A stretch of DNA of 64,000 nt from an uncultured Bacteroides sp. (lineage in GTDB: Bacteria > Bacteroidota > Bacteroidia > Bacteroidales > Bacteroidaceae), in the NCBI GenBank assembly GCA_948847595.1, contig CAQOGY010000008.1, positions 62,001 through 126,000 on the forward strand. Reading direction: 5' to 3'. Shown piece by piece: positions 32,680-42,038 of this stretch. Both the position numbers and the translations under genes were made by a program. Each line of letters opens with the position of its first letter. Position 1 is the stretch's first letter. The notes beneath the pieces are model-generated. The model was not told the DNA's origin. It was given only the letters and a program-made list of their open reading frames with translations, and made no database searches.

Positions 32680-33525
32680 TCATTCTTCATTAAGTAAGAC
32701 TTCATTAAAACTGTCCGCACTCAGCACATCCTCATAGTCGATGTTCAGCGAGATATTGCGCCCCGAAATCTGCTTTTCGCTTAGTTCAATGGTCAGCACC
32801 TTGTCATTGGGGAAGGTCATTTTCCGTATCACCACGATGTTACGGTAGCCGTGCAGGAACGATTTACCCTGTTCCAGTATCATTTCCGGTTGCAGTTCTA
32901 TCATTTGCGCATTGCTGGCTTTCGACATCTTTTTGTCAGCGAGTTTCACTCGTATCTCGTCTATATCGAAACGGATGCGTGTACGGTTCTCTATCGAGAA
33001 GTCAAGGAAGAAGTAATCGCCTACGGTATAAATATTGTTCAGGCGCATGTTCATACGGTGTTGCTTGCAGCTTACGTTCCGGTATCTCGCTGGGGAAGTC
33101 CATATCCTACGGGCAAACCGGTACATATCCTCCGTGGAGAGCGACACTGCCGGGTTATGGTAAGCCGTGGTCTCTGCCGCGTGTATCTCTTTGTCCGTTA
33201 CCGCTTCCGTTAGTCGGGTAGTATAAACCAGTGCGTACTGTGTGCGGTAGCGTTCCGTCACGATGGTCACTATGGCAAGCACTTCGCCGTCCTCGTACCC
33301 TGCCTCTTTGGGTTTCAGCCGGATTGTATTGTTGATAGGTTGGTCTCCGGCAACCTTATCCGTAGAAATATCCACGAAGCGAACCGGCTCGGTAGCCGTT
33401 ATCACCGTTGTCACCTGTTCATTCACTGTCAGTTGTTCCATTTCCTCATACGTGGTCTGTGCCGCCAGCGGACAAACCGCCAGCACCCCGGCCACCAGAT
33501 TCAAGATTTTAATTCGTACATTCAT
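32680..33525 (-). CDS. traN: Conjugative transposon protein TraN (DUF4138)
   Basis: The 281-residue protein has a signal peptide (to PLAAQ). It then shows the TraN hallmarks VNEQVTTVITATEPVRFVDI and STDKVAGDQ near the start, and DIDEIRVKLADKKMSKASN further on. It is a VirB9-like periplasmic/outer-membrane core component. It lies between TraM and TraO, 11 bases before the traO start. The length is near the family norm. Confidence 0.88.
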   Translation of the reverse strand: MNVRIKILNLVAGVLAVCPLAAQTTYEEMEQLTVNEQVTTVITATEPVRFVDISTDKVAGDQPINNTIRLKPKEAGYEDGEVLAIVTIVTERYRTQYALVYTTRLTEAVTDKEIHAAETTAYHNPAVSLSTEDMYRFARRIWTSPARYRNVSCKQHRMNMRLNNIYTVGDYFFLDFSIENRTRIRFDIDEIRVKLADKKMSKASNAQMIELQPEMILEQGKSFLHGYRNIVVIRKMTFPNDKVLTIELSEKQISGRNISLNIDYEDVLSADSFNEVLLNEE

Positions 33526-33656
33526 TTTATTTTCTATTTATTACATTATTAGTTATTGTATATGCTTCCATTATGCGCCTGTTGGCGATGTCATAATAAA
33601 CCTTCTCTTTCTCAAAGCCGATGTAATTCTATCATATGCTATACTCGTTTAAGACC

Positions 33657-34907
33657 TTATTTCCTTTTCTCCCTGCCATTAACCAGATACACGAATGTGC
33701 CGTACTTCAGTTTGGCCTTGTTCTTTTTCACCGCTTTCGATAGAGCGTTGCTTGTCCGTTGGTAGGCGTTCTGTATAGCCTGCATACCCCATTGGGAGAA
33801 AGTGTTGCCCGAAGTGCCGTTGTTGATGCTCATTGTGTTGTTCATGGCGTTGGAAGCCACGTCCTGCGCCGTTTCCCGGAAAGTGCTGCCCGGCACGTAC
33901 AGCCCTTCCAGCCCGTCCGTATCATAGAGCGACAGGCTTACCTTCACCAGTTCATCGTCCACCAGTATGCTTTTCACGCTGCCTTTCACACGCTGGTTGC
34001 CGAAGCCGCTCATCGTGGCATAGAGGTACGAGCCTTTGGGCACTACTGTCTCGTTGATTTCCACATCATCGAGCAGGCGGAGCCGTACCCGTGAGCCGTC
34101 CACTGCTTTGATGTTTTCATCAATGATAGCCTTTATCAGCTTGGGTTCCGGCTCGTTCTCCGCAAGGGTGTGGAAGTAGTCGGAGGAAGTCTTGATTTTT
34201 TTCACCACCTGTCCGGTCTCCGCGTCATCGCCAAGCTCATGCACGGCGTTTCCGTTCACTTCTACATTTCTGTCCGTCACCGTTCCTGTCGTCACCGGTC
34301 TGTAAACGGATGTGTCAGTATTATCCGGTGTAGGTTCCAATCCTTTTCGGCCCTGCGACCTCGCTTCGGCAAGAGCCTTGTCCAGTTCCGCCAATGCTTC
34401 CTTGCGCCGTTGCTCGCTTCGGGCGATGCGTTCATGCTCATCAAGCGATGGTAGGGAAACGGTGTCATGGTTCATTGCTTCGCCTTTCTCGGCACTTTTT
34501 CGCAAGCGTTCCTGCATCTCACGCAGCCGCTCCAGTTCTTCCATCCGCCTGTCTGCTTCCGTGTCGAGCAGGGCGAGGTCGTCTTCCGTATATTTGGATT
34601 CGTATGCTTCTTTGTCATCTTTATTGTTGTTGCGTTCTATGTTCTCCACGGCGGAAAAGTCCTGTATTCTGCCGTATGATTTCACCATGCTCTCATATTT
34701 GCCGTCGATGCCTCCGTTGTTATCCACACGTGCCTGGGGCAGTTCCGGGTTCAGGAACTCCGTGGTTTGCAGCGTATTTCCCGTTTCTGCCGGTTCCGTG
34801 TCGAAAATGTCGAATATCAGATAACCGCTAATCAGCAGCAACGGGTAGAGTATGGCAGGCAGCACGTACTTCGGCTGTTTGAAATTAATCTTGTCTGTTA
34901 TCATCAT
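33657..34907 (-). CDS. traM: Conjugative transposon protein TraM (VirB10-like)
   Basis: The 416-residue protein has one N-terminal membrane helix (YVLPAILYPLLLISGYLIF). A long acidic coiled-coil linker follows (residues about 95-190, ERLREMQERLRKSAEKGE). The C-terminal VirB10-type domain has RVRLRLLDDVEINE, VPKGSYLYATMSGF and RVKGSVKSI. It spans the periplasm and links inner and outer membrane parts of the channel. It overlaps the 3' end of traL by 23 bases. Confidence 0.88.
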   Translation of the reverse strand: MMITDKINFKQPKYVLPAILYPLLLISGYLIFDIFDTEPAETGNTLQTTEFLNPELPQARVDNNGGIDGKYESMVKSYGRIQDFSAVENIERNNNKDDKEAYESKYTEDDLALLDTEADRRMEELERLREMQERLRKSAEKGEAMNHDTVSLPSLDEHERIARSEQRRKEALAELDKALAEARSQGRKGLEPTPDNTDTSVYRPVTTGTVTDRNVEVNGNAVHELGDDAETGQVVKKIKTSSDYFHTLAENEPEPKLIKAIIDENIKAVDGSRVRLRLLDDVEINETVVPKGSYLYATMSGFGNQRVKGSVKSILVDDELVKVSLSLYDTDGLEGLYVPGSTFRETAQDVASNAMNNTMSINNGTSGNTFSQWGMQAIQNAYQRTSNALSKAVKKNKAKLKYGTFVYLVNGREKRK

Positions 34908-35226
34908 GCGTCTTATGTCTTTGTTTCAATAATTGTTCCTGGTGTTCCGTGGCAGTCATGCGTTCCTCCGTCCGGTGGATTTGATACACTGCTACCATAC
35001 GATAGATGTTATGTCCCAAACAGGTCAGCACAATGCCGAACACAATGGCGAGAAACCACTTGGGGTGCTTGCAGGCGAAGCGTTGCACGCCCCCTGCCGC
35101 CTTGTCTAGTCTCAGCAGCCGGGCAGCCTTACGACCTGCCGCCACCTCTCTTTCATACCGTTCCTTATACTTCGGATCGTCCTTGTCCGGCATCTTCTCG
35201 CCGAAAATCATTTTTTTCCAGCTCAT
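34885..35226 (-). CDS. traL: TraL-type membrane protein (DUF3989)
   Basis: The 113-residue protein has a basic N-terminal half, one membrane helix (WFLAIVFGIVLTCLGHNIY, near residues 57-76) and a polar C-terminal tail ending DDNRQD. Position between TraK and TraM, size and topology match the TraL/DUF3989 proteins of Bacteroides conjugative transposons. It starts one base after the traK stop. Confidence 0.75.
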   Translation of the reverse strand: MSWKKMIFGEKMPDKDDPKYKERYEREVAAGRKAARLLRLDKAAGGVQRFACKHPKWFLAIVFGIVLTCLGHNIYRMVAVYQIHRTEERMTATEHQEQLLKQRHKTHDDNRQD

Positions 35227-35227
35227 A

Positions 35228-35842
35228 TCAGAAATTGTTTTTATTCTTTTGTTCGATGTCTTTGTTCAGCAGGGTGCGCCAGTCCACTATCAGCAGCCCG
35301 TGCGGGTTGTTGTCCGTCCGGGGTACCCGTTTCAGTTTGCCGGCGGTCACCAGTTCACGGGTGAGAATGGAAGTCCTCCGCTCGATGCGTTGGCGGCCAT
35401 AGTAGGTAAACTCCATTTTCTCCTCGTTGAAGTTGATGCTGTCACAGAATATCGAGAATACCGCACTCGTTCCCATGATATTGTTGTAAAATCCCTTTTC
35501 TTTCAGTGTATTGTACTGTGCCAGTCCGGTCTCGTCCACCAAGTACATCGCCTTATCCATGGTGTAGCGTATATATTTGTCATCCGGTGCCAACGTGAAA
35601 AAGAAGTGGTGGAACATTTCCACATGGCTTCTCGCTTCCACATCGAGGGTCTCCTCCATTGTAGTGCGTTGCACAAGGATAGGTACATTGCCGTCCAATA
35701 CATATACCTTCTGTTGGGCATCCGTTACCATCACCCTTGCTGTCCAGATGCTTGACAGGCTGATAAGGACGCATCCGGCAAGGAAAAATCCGCAGAATAT
35801 CGTCACCAGCTTGATTTTGTTTTCTAAGTTTTTGATTACCAT
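35228..35842 (-). CDS. traK: Conjugative transposon protein TraK (VirB8-like)
   Basis: The 204-residue protein has one N-terminal helix (IKLVTIFCGFFLAGCVLISL). Its periplasmic domain contains VYVLDGNVPILVQRTTMEET, the segment HVEMFHHFFFTLAPDDKYI and GFYNNIMGTSAVFSI, as in TraK. It is an inner-membrane scaffold of the mating channel. Downstream come traL and traM in the standard order. Confidence 0.9.
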   Translation of the reverse strand: MVIKNLENKIKLVTIFCGFFLAGCVLISLSSIWTARVMVTDAQQKVYVLDGNVPILVQRTTMEETLDVEARSHVEMFHHFFFTLAPDDKYIRYTMDKAMYLVDETGLAQYNTLKEKGFYNNIMGTSAVFSIFCDSINFNEEKMEFTYYGRQRIERRTSILTRELVTAGKLKRVPRTDNNPHGLLIVDWRTLLNKDIEQKNKNNF

Positions 35843-35921
35843 ACAGCTTTTTCTATTTTATTTAATTCACTCCCTATTTTCAGAAAATCTTCATTCATCA
35901 TTCTCAATTTTTCATAATCCC

Positions 35922-37052
35922 TTATCTCATCATGTGCGCTATCGCCCCCGTGGTGGACATTTTAGCCTGTGAAGCCACACCCTCGCCAAAGTTTCGGGTA
36001 CTGAATGCCGTATCGCCTTCCGGTATCATCCATGCCGCCAGGTCCGGCACAAGGTTCAGGCATTTCAGGGCTACAATGCTTGCCGCCATCAGATAGCCTG
36101 CCGAGAAGAAGGAGTTCTGCAGGTAGGCGGCCATCGTCTGCTCGCTCGCCGTTATCGCCGTCAGGTTCTCCACCTGTATGCACAGCACGATGTCGAACAG
36201 TAGCAGCACGTAAAAACCAACGAAGTAGAGCATGGCTCCGTAAAAATGCACCGTCAAATAACGTGTCATCCACTTTGCCCATGCACCTTCCCATTTCGGC
36301 AATAACGAGAATGCCCATTGTATCGGTCCGAAAATCGTCAGCATACCGAGCAGGATTTGCTGGCAGTATATGGTTGCCCACCAGCCTATCCGAAAGACAA
36401 TCAGCGCAATACACATCACGATTTTATCAATGCACACAGTTGCACCGCTTACCAGCGAGGTAAACCAGAGTCGGCTTGCATCCACCTCCATATTCGTCAC
36501 CTCATCCACTCCGGTCTGCTCCATGGTAGATTCTATCAGATTGGGGTCACTCACCCCCGAATGGGCGACATCCGCCTGTGCCTGTAAACTCGTGTACATC
36601 GTGTCCCGTACATAAATCAATTCCTGCACCTCTTGGAATTTGTCGCTTATCTGTGTGGCTTCCGCCTGGTACAGGTCATGCGTGTACGAGCCAATGGCAT
36701 TCGGAATGTACGACAAGAAGTCCAGCACGCACCAACTGCTTCCGCTCCGGTTCATGCCGGTATCTGCAGGAGGATACCACCACGACAGGATGATAGCGAT
36801 TGCCAGTGGCTTGAATAGTTTCATCACGTCCAGCGGCTCATGTTTCACCATCATTTTATAAGCCATGTTCGCCGCCACAATAATGGAAAAGAGTGCTGCC
36901 AACGCCATGCACATTTGGAGGATCCACCAAAACGGCCCTTGTGAGCCGGTGAAAGTCGCATCGCACAGGAACTCATTGGTCTGGAATATCACATCATCTA
37001 TTTCTTCTTCGAGAATGTCAATGCCGAAATCCGATAAGATATTGTCTGCCAT
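35922..37052 (-). CDS. traJ: Conjugative transposon protein TraJ (VirB6-like)
   Basis: The 376-residue polytopic protein has about eight hydrophobic stretches, with motifs typical of TraJ: TFTGSQGPFWWILQMCMALA, KLFKPLAIAIILSWWYPP, VFRIGWWATIYCQQILLGML and FGPIQWAFSLLPKWEGAWA. It forms part of the inner-membrane channel. It starts 4 bases after the antirepressor-like gene, an unusual neighbour for traJ. Confidence 0.9.
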   Translation of the reverse strand: MADNILSDFGIDILEEEIDDVIFQTNEFLCDATFTGSQGPFWWILQMCMALAALFSIIVAANMAYKMMVKHEPLDVMKLFKPLAIAIILSWWYPPADTGMNRSGSSWCVLDFLSYIPNAIGSYTHDLYQAEATQISDKFQEVQELIYVRDTMYTSLQAQADVAHSGVSDPNLIESTMEQTGVDEVTNMEVDASRLWFTSLVSGATVCIDKIVMCIALIVFRIGWWATIYCQQILLGMLTIFGPIQWAFSLLPKWEGAWAKWMTRYLTVHFYGAMLYFVGFYVLLLFDIVLCIQVENLTAITASEQTMAAYLQNSFFSAGYLMAASIVALKCLNLVPDLAAWMIPEGDTAFSTRNFGEGVASQAKMSTTGAIAHMMR

Positions 37053-37055
37053 ACA

Positions 37056-37913
37056 TTACTGGATATTAGAGGATGTTTCCGTTTGTTCCGTTTCAATCTC
37101 ATGTACCGGCAATATGCCGTCCGCTTTCAGCAAGTCATGGATAAATAGCCTGCCTTTTTGTGTCCACCGGGTACGCATCACGGTCTTACCGTTCTCCAAC
37201 TGGGAGGTTTCGCTACCCACATACCCGTTCCCCTTGTAGGGAGCGTAGAGAATCCATTGCTTGCCGCTCTTGTATTGCACCCTTTTTTCATGGAGAATAG
37301 CGTTCAGACGGCGTCCTGAAAGACCGTAGTCTTGCGCAATCTGTGTAATATCCACCAAGTCCTTGTTCTGCAATACGGTCTCTGCGTAAGCGGAACGCTT
37401 GCCAAGCTCCTCGATTGTTTCCTTTTGGCGGTCAATCAAAAGCTGTTGTTCCGTGCAACAGCTCTCTATCTCCAGCCGTTGCTCTTTCTCCTTCCGAATG
37501 GCATTGGCAAGTCCGATAAAGAACTCCGGGTCTGTCACCGCGCGTTGCAGGGCTTTCTCGCTCAGGTAAGCCCCGTCCTTCCGAATGGCAGGCAGCACTT
37601 CCTCACAGACCCAGTCCTGAAACTTTTCAGCTTCCGGAAGTTTGGAGCGCATCACCAATCTATATACATCGGATTCGCTGATAAACTTGGTAGGTTGCAT
37701 TACAACCGTACCGTATTGATTCTCAATGGGAGTGTCTAAAACGGACACCCCCTTACAGTGGGTACGGACGGCCTTTGCAGCTTCTGCATACCCTAAAGAA
37801 CGGGCCACATCATTAGCCTTGAACAACACTTTCCCTTCTTCCTGTTGAACGGTACAAATCTCCCCGAATTGCGGATGATTGAACACTTGGTTTTGATGAT
37901 TCATGTTTGTCAT
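37056..37913 (-). CDS. Phage-type antirepressor (Bro-N plus KilAC) inside the tra operon
   Basis: The 285-residue protein has a Bro-N domain (about residues 20-120: VLFKANDVARSLGYAEAAKA, RTHCKGVS, EAEKFQDWVCEEVLPAIRKD). A coiled coil and a KilAC-like DNA-binding domain follow (about 175-265: LVDITQIAQDYGLSGRRLN, LHEKRVQYKSGKQWILY). Such proteins regulate phages by antagonising repressors. Here it sits exactly between two transfer genes (next start 4 bases away), so it was captured into the operon and may sense or control ICE or prophage switching. Confidence 0.88.
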   Translation of the reverse strand: MTNMNHQNQVFNHPQFGEICTVQQEEGKVLFKANDVARSLGYAEAAKAVRTHCKGVSVLDTPIENQYGTVVMQPTKFISESDVYRLVMRSKLPEAEKFQDWVCEEVLPAIRKDGAYLSEKALQRAVTDPEFFIGLANAIRKEKEQRLEIESCCTEQQLLIDRQKETIEELGKRSAYAETVLQNKDLVDITQIAQDYGLSGRRLNAILHEKRVQYKSGKQWILYAPYKGNGYVGSETSQLENGKTVMRTRWTQKGRLFIHDLLKADGILPVHEIETEQTETSSNIQ

Positions 37914-37952
37914 TATTTATAGAGTTAATAAATTCTTTTTCCCTTTCCTTTT

Positions 37953-38693
37953 TCATTCCCTGCCATCCACGGTAGTCCATCCGGCAGAACGCCACCGCCC
38001 CATGGCGGCAGCCACTACTTGCGCTTTCCGGTTTTCTATTTGATTGGTGGCAGCAAGCAGTTCTGAGGTCTTGCGTGCGTTGGATAGCCGGACGAGGTAG
38101 CGGATAAGTTCTTCGTTCTTCCTTGCCACATCCGTATAGATGCGCAGGTATTGTTTCTTGCGCTGGGCATTGGGCATATAAGCGTCCTGCGTGGCTCTTA
38201 TGGCGCATTGGAACATCTGGTAATGCTCCTTCCAATAGCTTTGGTCATCACCGTTGCCGCCTGTTTGCAGGATGCGGTTGATGTTCCGCCCAAAGTCACC
38301 CATCTTGTCGGTTATCTTTCCTCCCTCCGCTGCCCAAGCCACATCGAGCGCACCGCCGCTACGGTCAGCCACGTTCAGGGCTTCAATTTTCGCCCGTGCC
38401 ACCATTGCCGAGTCCAACGCTTCCGCTTCATCCACCTGGTTATACAGGTTCACCCCGGCAAGGGTACGGTACGACAGTTTGTTCTTGCTCGCCGCACTCT
38501 TGCTGTACGACTTGTGCAACGCTTGGTAATAGAGTCCGGGCGTAAGCGACCCGGAGCCGATTTCACCCACCGTTATCTGGTTCATCTTGGCAGCATCGTG
38601 GCTATAGGTCACGCTTTGCGCCACCACATCCATCGCCCCATAGAGCACAAGCCCCACTACTAAAATTCCTTTCCCCATCTTCCGATTCTTCAT
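37953..38693 (-). CDS. Secreted tra-operon protein (RW-tail paralogue 3)
   Basis: The 246-residue protein has a signal peptide (ILVVGLVLYGAMDVVAQ). It then has repeated helical segments including KSYSKSAASKNKLSYRTLAG and YLVRLSNARKTSELLAATNQ, and ends with AAAMGRWRSAGWTTVDGRE. Its size and RW-containing tail match the next gene product and the two paralogues of the left operon. It is a predicted periplasmic part of the mating apparatus (DUF5045-like); no catalytic site is seen. Confidence 0.7.
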   Translation of the reverse strand: MKNRKMGKGILVVGLVLYGAMDVVAQSVTYSHDAAKMNQITVGEIGSGSLTPGLYYQALHKSYSKSAASKNKLSYRTLAGVNLYNQVDEAEALDSAMVARAKIEALNVADRSGGALDVAWAAEGGKITDKMGDFGRNINRILQTGGNGDDQSYWKEHYQMFQCAIRATQDAYMPNAQRKKQYLRIYTDVARKNEELIRYLVRLSNARKTSELLAATNQIENRKAQVVAAAMGRWRSAGWTTVDGRE

Positions 38694-38724
38694 GTCCGAT
38701 TCCTCATTCTTTATTCTTAATTTT

Positions 38725-39459
38725 TCATTTCGTTCCCGGATTCAGACCGGCTTCCCTCCACCGTCCAAACGCCCCCTCTATGATTTCCAGCTTGCTTTGC
38801 CTCCGATAAATGCTCTCTTTCCAGTAGCCAATCCGCAGTTGGATATACCGCCAAGTCTCAAAGTATGCCCGGTTCAGATGCGCTTCGATGTTATCCAGTC
38901 CGATATTGATACCCTCCAGTATCAACAGCAGGTCTGAGGTCGAGCAGGCGGCGGCACCAGTGGCGTACAGCACAAGGTCAGCCACCGAACGGTACAGCGA
39001 TTCCCCTTCATCGGTAATCTTCCGTATGCAGCGCAGGTTCACGCTGATAAGCAAGGTGTCGGCCGGAGAGATTTTCCCCCGTTCCAATACCTTTTCCCGA
39101 TAATCGTCCAACAGATCCTTGTAATCCCTGATACGGTCACTCACTGTGTCATAAGTAGAATAGACATTCAGCGAGGTACGGAGCGACTGGTACAGCACGT
39201 CAATCACATCGAACGCCCTCGTGTATTTGTCAAGGTCGATGTTCAGTTCCTTGTATTCCACGGCGGCATCGCTGCTGTATTCATGCAACAGTTGGTTGCT
39301 CAGCTCCAGTGTGGAGCGTGCCAGCAACAGGCTCCGTTGCTGCTTGTGGTCGTTGATATAGGCTTCCACCACAGGAATGTCGAAGTTCCATTGCGCCTTC
39401 ACTACGGTGGGCAGCACCGCCAACAGCAACAGGAGTAGGTATCGTGTCCGGTCATTCAT
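38725..39459 (-). CDS. Secreted tra-operon protein (RW-tail paralogue 4)
   Basis: I chose the ATG at 39459 (MNDRTRYLLLLLLAVLPTVV), giving a signal peptide and only 8 bases of overlap with the upstream gene. The 244-residue product is mostly helical, with Tyr-rich heptads (DKYTRAFDVIDVLYQSLRTS), and ends with EGAFGRWREAGLNPGTK. It shares this tail with three other ICE proteins. It probably forms a periplasmic complex with the 854-residue protein just upstream. Confidence 0.68.
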   Translation of the reverse strand: MNDRTRYLLLLLLAVLPTVVKAQWNFDIPVVEAYINDHKQQRSLLLARSTLELSNQLLHEYSSDAAVEYKELNIDLDKYTRAFDVIDVLYQSLRTSLNVYSTYDTVSDRIRDYKDLLDDYREKVLERGKISPADTLLISVNLRCIRKITDEGESLYRSVADLVLYATGAAACSTSDLLLILEGINIGLDNIEAHLNRAYFETWRYIQLRIGYWKESIYRRQSKLEIIEGAFGRWREAGLNPGTK

Positions 39460-42016
39460 TTCCGTTCCCCCTTTCTTCATCTTCGTATTTGCCGTTGTAG
39501 TCCACGGAGTGCAGGTTTTCAGCCGCCCCGTGCAACCACCGTTTCCGGCATTGTTCCACTAAAGTCAGCCGCCTGCCCCGTTCGTCATTGATATAGGGAG
39601 CCGCATCACGCAGCACGTCCACAATGGAGAGCTTGTAGTGCATCATTTTCTCCAGCGATACCAGGTCGGCATAGATATGGCTCAGCCTTGTATGTACCTG
39701 GCGGGCGATTTCCAGCCGGTCTGACGACCATAGCAGGTGATAGGTATCGCCAGTATTGTCCGTTTCCGGCGGTTCGCTTCGAAAGTATTCCGTGCTTATC
39801 TTGCAGGAGGGGTATTCACGGGCGATTTCCGACAGGCGGCTGTTCACTTCGTCCTTTTTCTCAGTCTCGCTTTTCTCTGGATCAAACTGGATAATATCCA
39901 CCACCTCCGTATCGCTGTATTCGGCGGTCAGCTCCCAACTGATTTCCATAATGGCACGGTGTATCTTGATGCCGAGGAAGTATTTCGGCTTCCGGGCAAT
40001 CTGCAGGGAGGCACGGAATGTAATCACCCCGTTGATGTTCGGAGCGACAGCTTCACGCAGGTAGGTATAGCCCGACCACCAACCTTCGCCTTTCCATGTC
40101 AGGTCGTAGGCGGCCTTGCAGTCCTGCATGATAGCCGGAATACGGTAGTAATCATCGGTAGGCACGTCGTTGTCGGCGGCGGCTTCTTCTTTGGCCTGTG
40201 CCAGTTCCTCCTGCTTCCGGCGCACGACGGAAAGTTCCGTCTCTATCCGGCCAATCTCGTCTTTGTTACGGTTATAGGCTTGCCGAAGCACGGCGGCTTC
40301 CTCCACAGTGGCGGAAGCTATCTGCCTGACAAGTTCCGCATTTTCTACCTTAAGTCTGTCTATCCGGGCTTGCAGCACGGCGGCTTCCCCGTTGTATTCC
40401 TGTTCCAGTTCATCCAAGCCGGACAAGTCAAGTACCTCGTCTCCCGACACGGACGTTCGCATCACGCATTCCTTCGAGTGGGCATTCAGGCTGCTTCCGC
40501 AACTGCGGCATTTGTACTGGGTGATACCGGAAATCAGGCTTACCCCCTCGTGACAGGTTACGCTTATCATTACGCTTTCGCTGCCTTTCAGCTTCGCTTC
40601 ATCGGTAGCCTGGTAATAGTTTTTCGCATCGGAGCCGATGTAATACACGGTGCCTTCCTCGTTCTCGTTGTATTCCGACAGGCGGGCTTGAAGCTGCCCT
40701 TTAAAAGTGTTCAAGTCCATGGTATATGAATCGAACACGTCCTCATACACTTCTTCTGTATGGTTCCAGCTTTTCGTCACCTTGATGCTGTATGCATAGG
40801 CTTTCTTAGTCTGCTTGCCTCCTTTGGATATGATATAACTGGAGCGGTAATAGCTGATACTGTAAGTGTTTCCGTCGTTTCGGCGGTTCAGTTGTTCCAC
40901 CTGCGCCCTTGACCATCCGGCATATCGTTCCGAATTGCTAAGCACCTGTTCGGTCTGGGCGGTATTCGGGTAAAAGTTGGCATCGGAAGTATTGAAGCGT
41001 GCCCATTCCCCACCATTGATTACGCTGTTGTCGTCTGTGGCAGGGGAGTAGTCGCAAAGCACCTCCTGGCCGGCATCCTTGCGGTAAATGTACCACCGTT
41101 GGGTATAGTATTGCCCCATCGTCTCACGCAGGTAATCGGTCATCCACGCCGTCAGATTGTAATTGTCGAGTTGGAACAGCCCGGCTACGTTCTCCGGTCC
41201 TCCGACTAAGGAGAGTAACGTGCTACCTACCGAATTGTCAAGGCTTTGGTACAGGTCGTAGCTGTTTTCCACGGCGTGGGCAATGGCAGTCACGTTTCCT
41301 TGCAACAGGTCGTGGAAACTGCTCTCTCCCAAGATACGTCCGCTTAAGTTCTCCGTACCGGCAGTGGCGATACTCACCCCCATGTTATAGAGCTTGTCCA
41401 AGTCAGCCTTTAGGTTCTCTTTGGTGAAGTGGTGCGGAACGTCGCCCAAATCGTCAAGGAAGGTTTCCCAGTCGATACCGCCATTCTCCGACAGGGTGAA
41501 CAGCGAGGCCACCTGCGGATTCAGTTGCAGGAAAGCGATGTCGCTGAACGACAGGCTGCCATTGGTCACTACCGACTCAAACTGCATACAGAGCGTTTTC
41601 ACTTCCGTGCAGATTTTCATCAGGTAGCTTCCCCAATAAAGGGCGGTCTGGGGCGAGCGGAGCATCATCCCGGCTACCGTCCATATCTTCGGCATGATTT
41701 TGACACTTACCAGGTGGTAAATCCTCCGGTAGTATTGGTTCTCCGTGTGGCTGCTCCAGATACCTAGTTCCGTCAATCCCTTGCGGTCAAGGAATTTGGA
41801 TGTAAAAATTCCGGCGGCGGCGATTTCGGCGGCGTTGTACCGTTCCAGTATGGCTTTCACCTGCTCATTGTAGTAGGCTTCAGCCACCGTTTCCGTCCCA
41901 TAGGCGGCGACCATGGCGGCCACCGTTTTCTTGTCGTAGTTTACACGCACGTACTGCGCCCTTGTTGGAAAGACAAAGGTGCAGGCTAAGGTCAGAAGCA
42001 ATAGGATTCTATACAT
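39452..42016 (-). CDS. Large secreted coiled-coil tra-operon protein
   Basis: The 854-residue protein has a signal peptide (LLLLTLACTFVFPTRAQ). A helical N-terminal half of about 310 residues is followed by a cysteine motif CRSCGSSLNAHSKECV near residue 505. A long coiled coil comes next (about 535-610, ELEQEYNGEAAVLQARIDRL), then a beta-rich region and a closing helix (LVEQCRKRWLHGA) that again contains RW. It may be a periplasmic rod or tether in the mating apparatus. It occupies the TraI-like position after the TraG ATPase. The function is unknown. Confidence 0.7.
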   Translation of the reverse strand: MYRILLLLTLACTFVFPTRAQYVRVNYDKKTVAAMVAAYGTETVAEAYYNEQVKAILERYNAAEIAAAGIFTSKFLDRKGLTELGIWSSHTENQYYRRIYHLVSVKIMPKIWTVAGMMLRSPQTALYWGSYLMKICTEVKTLCMQFESVVTNGSLSFSDIAFLQLNPQVASLFTLSENGGIDWETFLDDLGDVPHHFTKENLKADLDKLYNMGVSIATAGTENLSGRILGESSFHDLLQGNVTAIAHAVENSYDLYQSLDNSVGSTLLSLVGGPENVAGLFQLDNYNLTAWMTDYLRETMGQYYTQRWYIYRKDAGQEVLCDYSPATDDNSVINGGEWARFNTSDANFYPNTAQTEQVLSNSERYAGWSRAQVEQLNRRNDGNTYSISYYRSSYIISKGGKQTKKAYAYSIKVTKSWNHTEEVYEDVFDSYTMDLNTFKGQLQARLSEYNENEEGTVYYIGSDAKNYYQATDEAKLKGSESVMISVTCHEGVSLISGITQYKCRSCGSSLNAHSKECVMRTSVSGDEVLDLSGLDELEQEYNGEAAVLQARIDRLKVENAELVRQIASATVEEAAVLRQAYNRNKDEIGRIETELSVVRRKQEELAQAKEEAAADNDVPTDDYYRIPAIMQDCKAAYDLTWKGEGWWSGYTYLREAVAPNINGVITFRASLQIARKPKYFLGIKIHRAIMEISWELTAEYSDTEVVDIIQFDPEKSETEKKDEVNSRLSEIAREYPSCKISTEYFRSEPPETDNTGDTYHLLWSSDRLEIARQVHTRLSHIYADLVSLEKMMHYKLSIVDVLRDAAPYINDERGRRLTLVEQCRKRWLHGAAENLHSVDYNGKYEDEERGNGNE

Positions 42017-42038
42017 GGCGAGGTGGGGGGGTAAGGGG

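Noticed and set aside
37813..38235. 140-codon minus-strand frame overlapping two tra genes
   Set aside because: It is an alternative frame across the end of one gene and the start of the next; composition is unlike a protein and the real frames are well supported.
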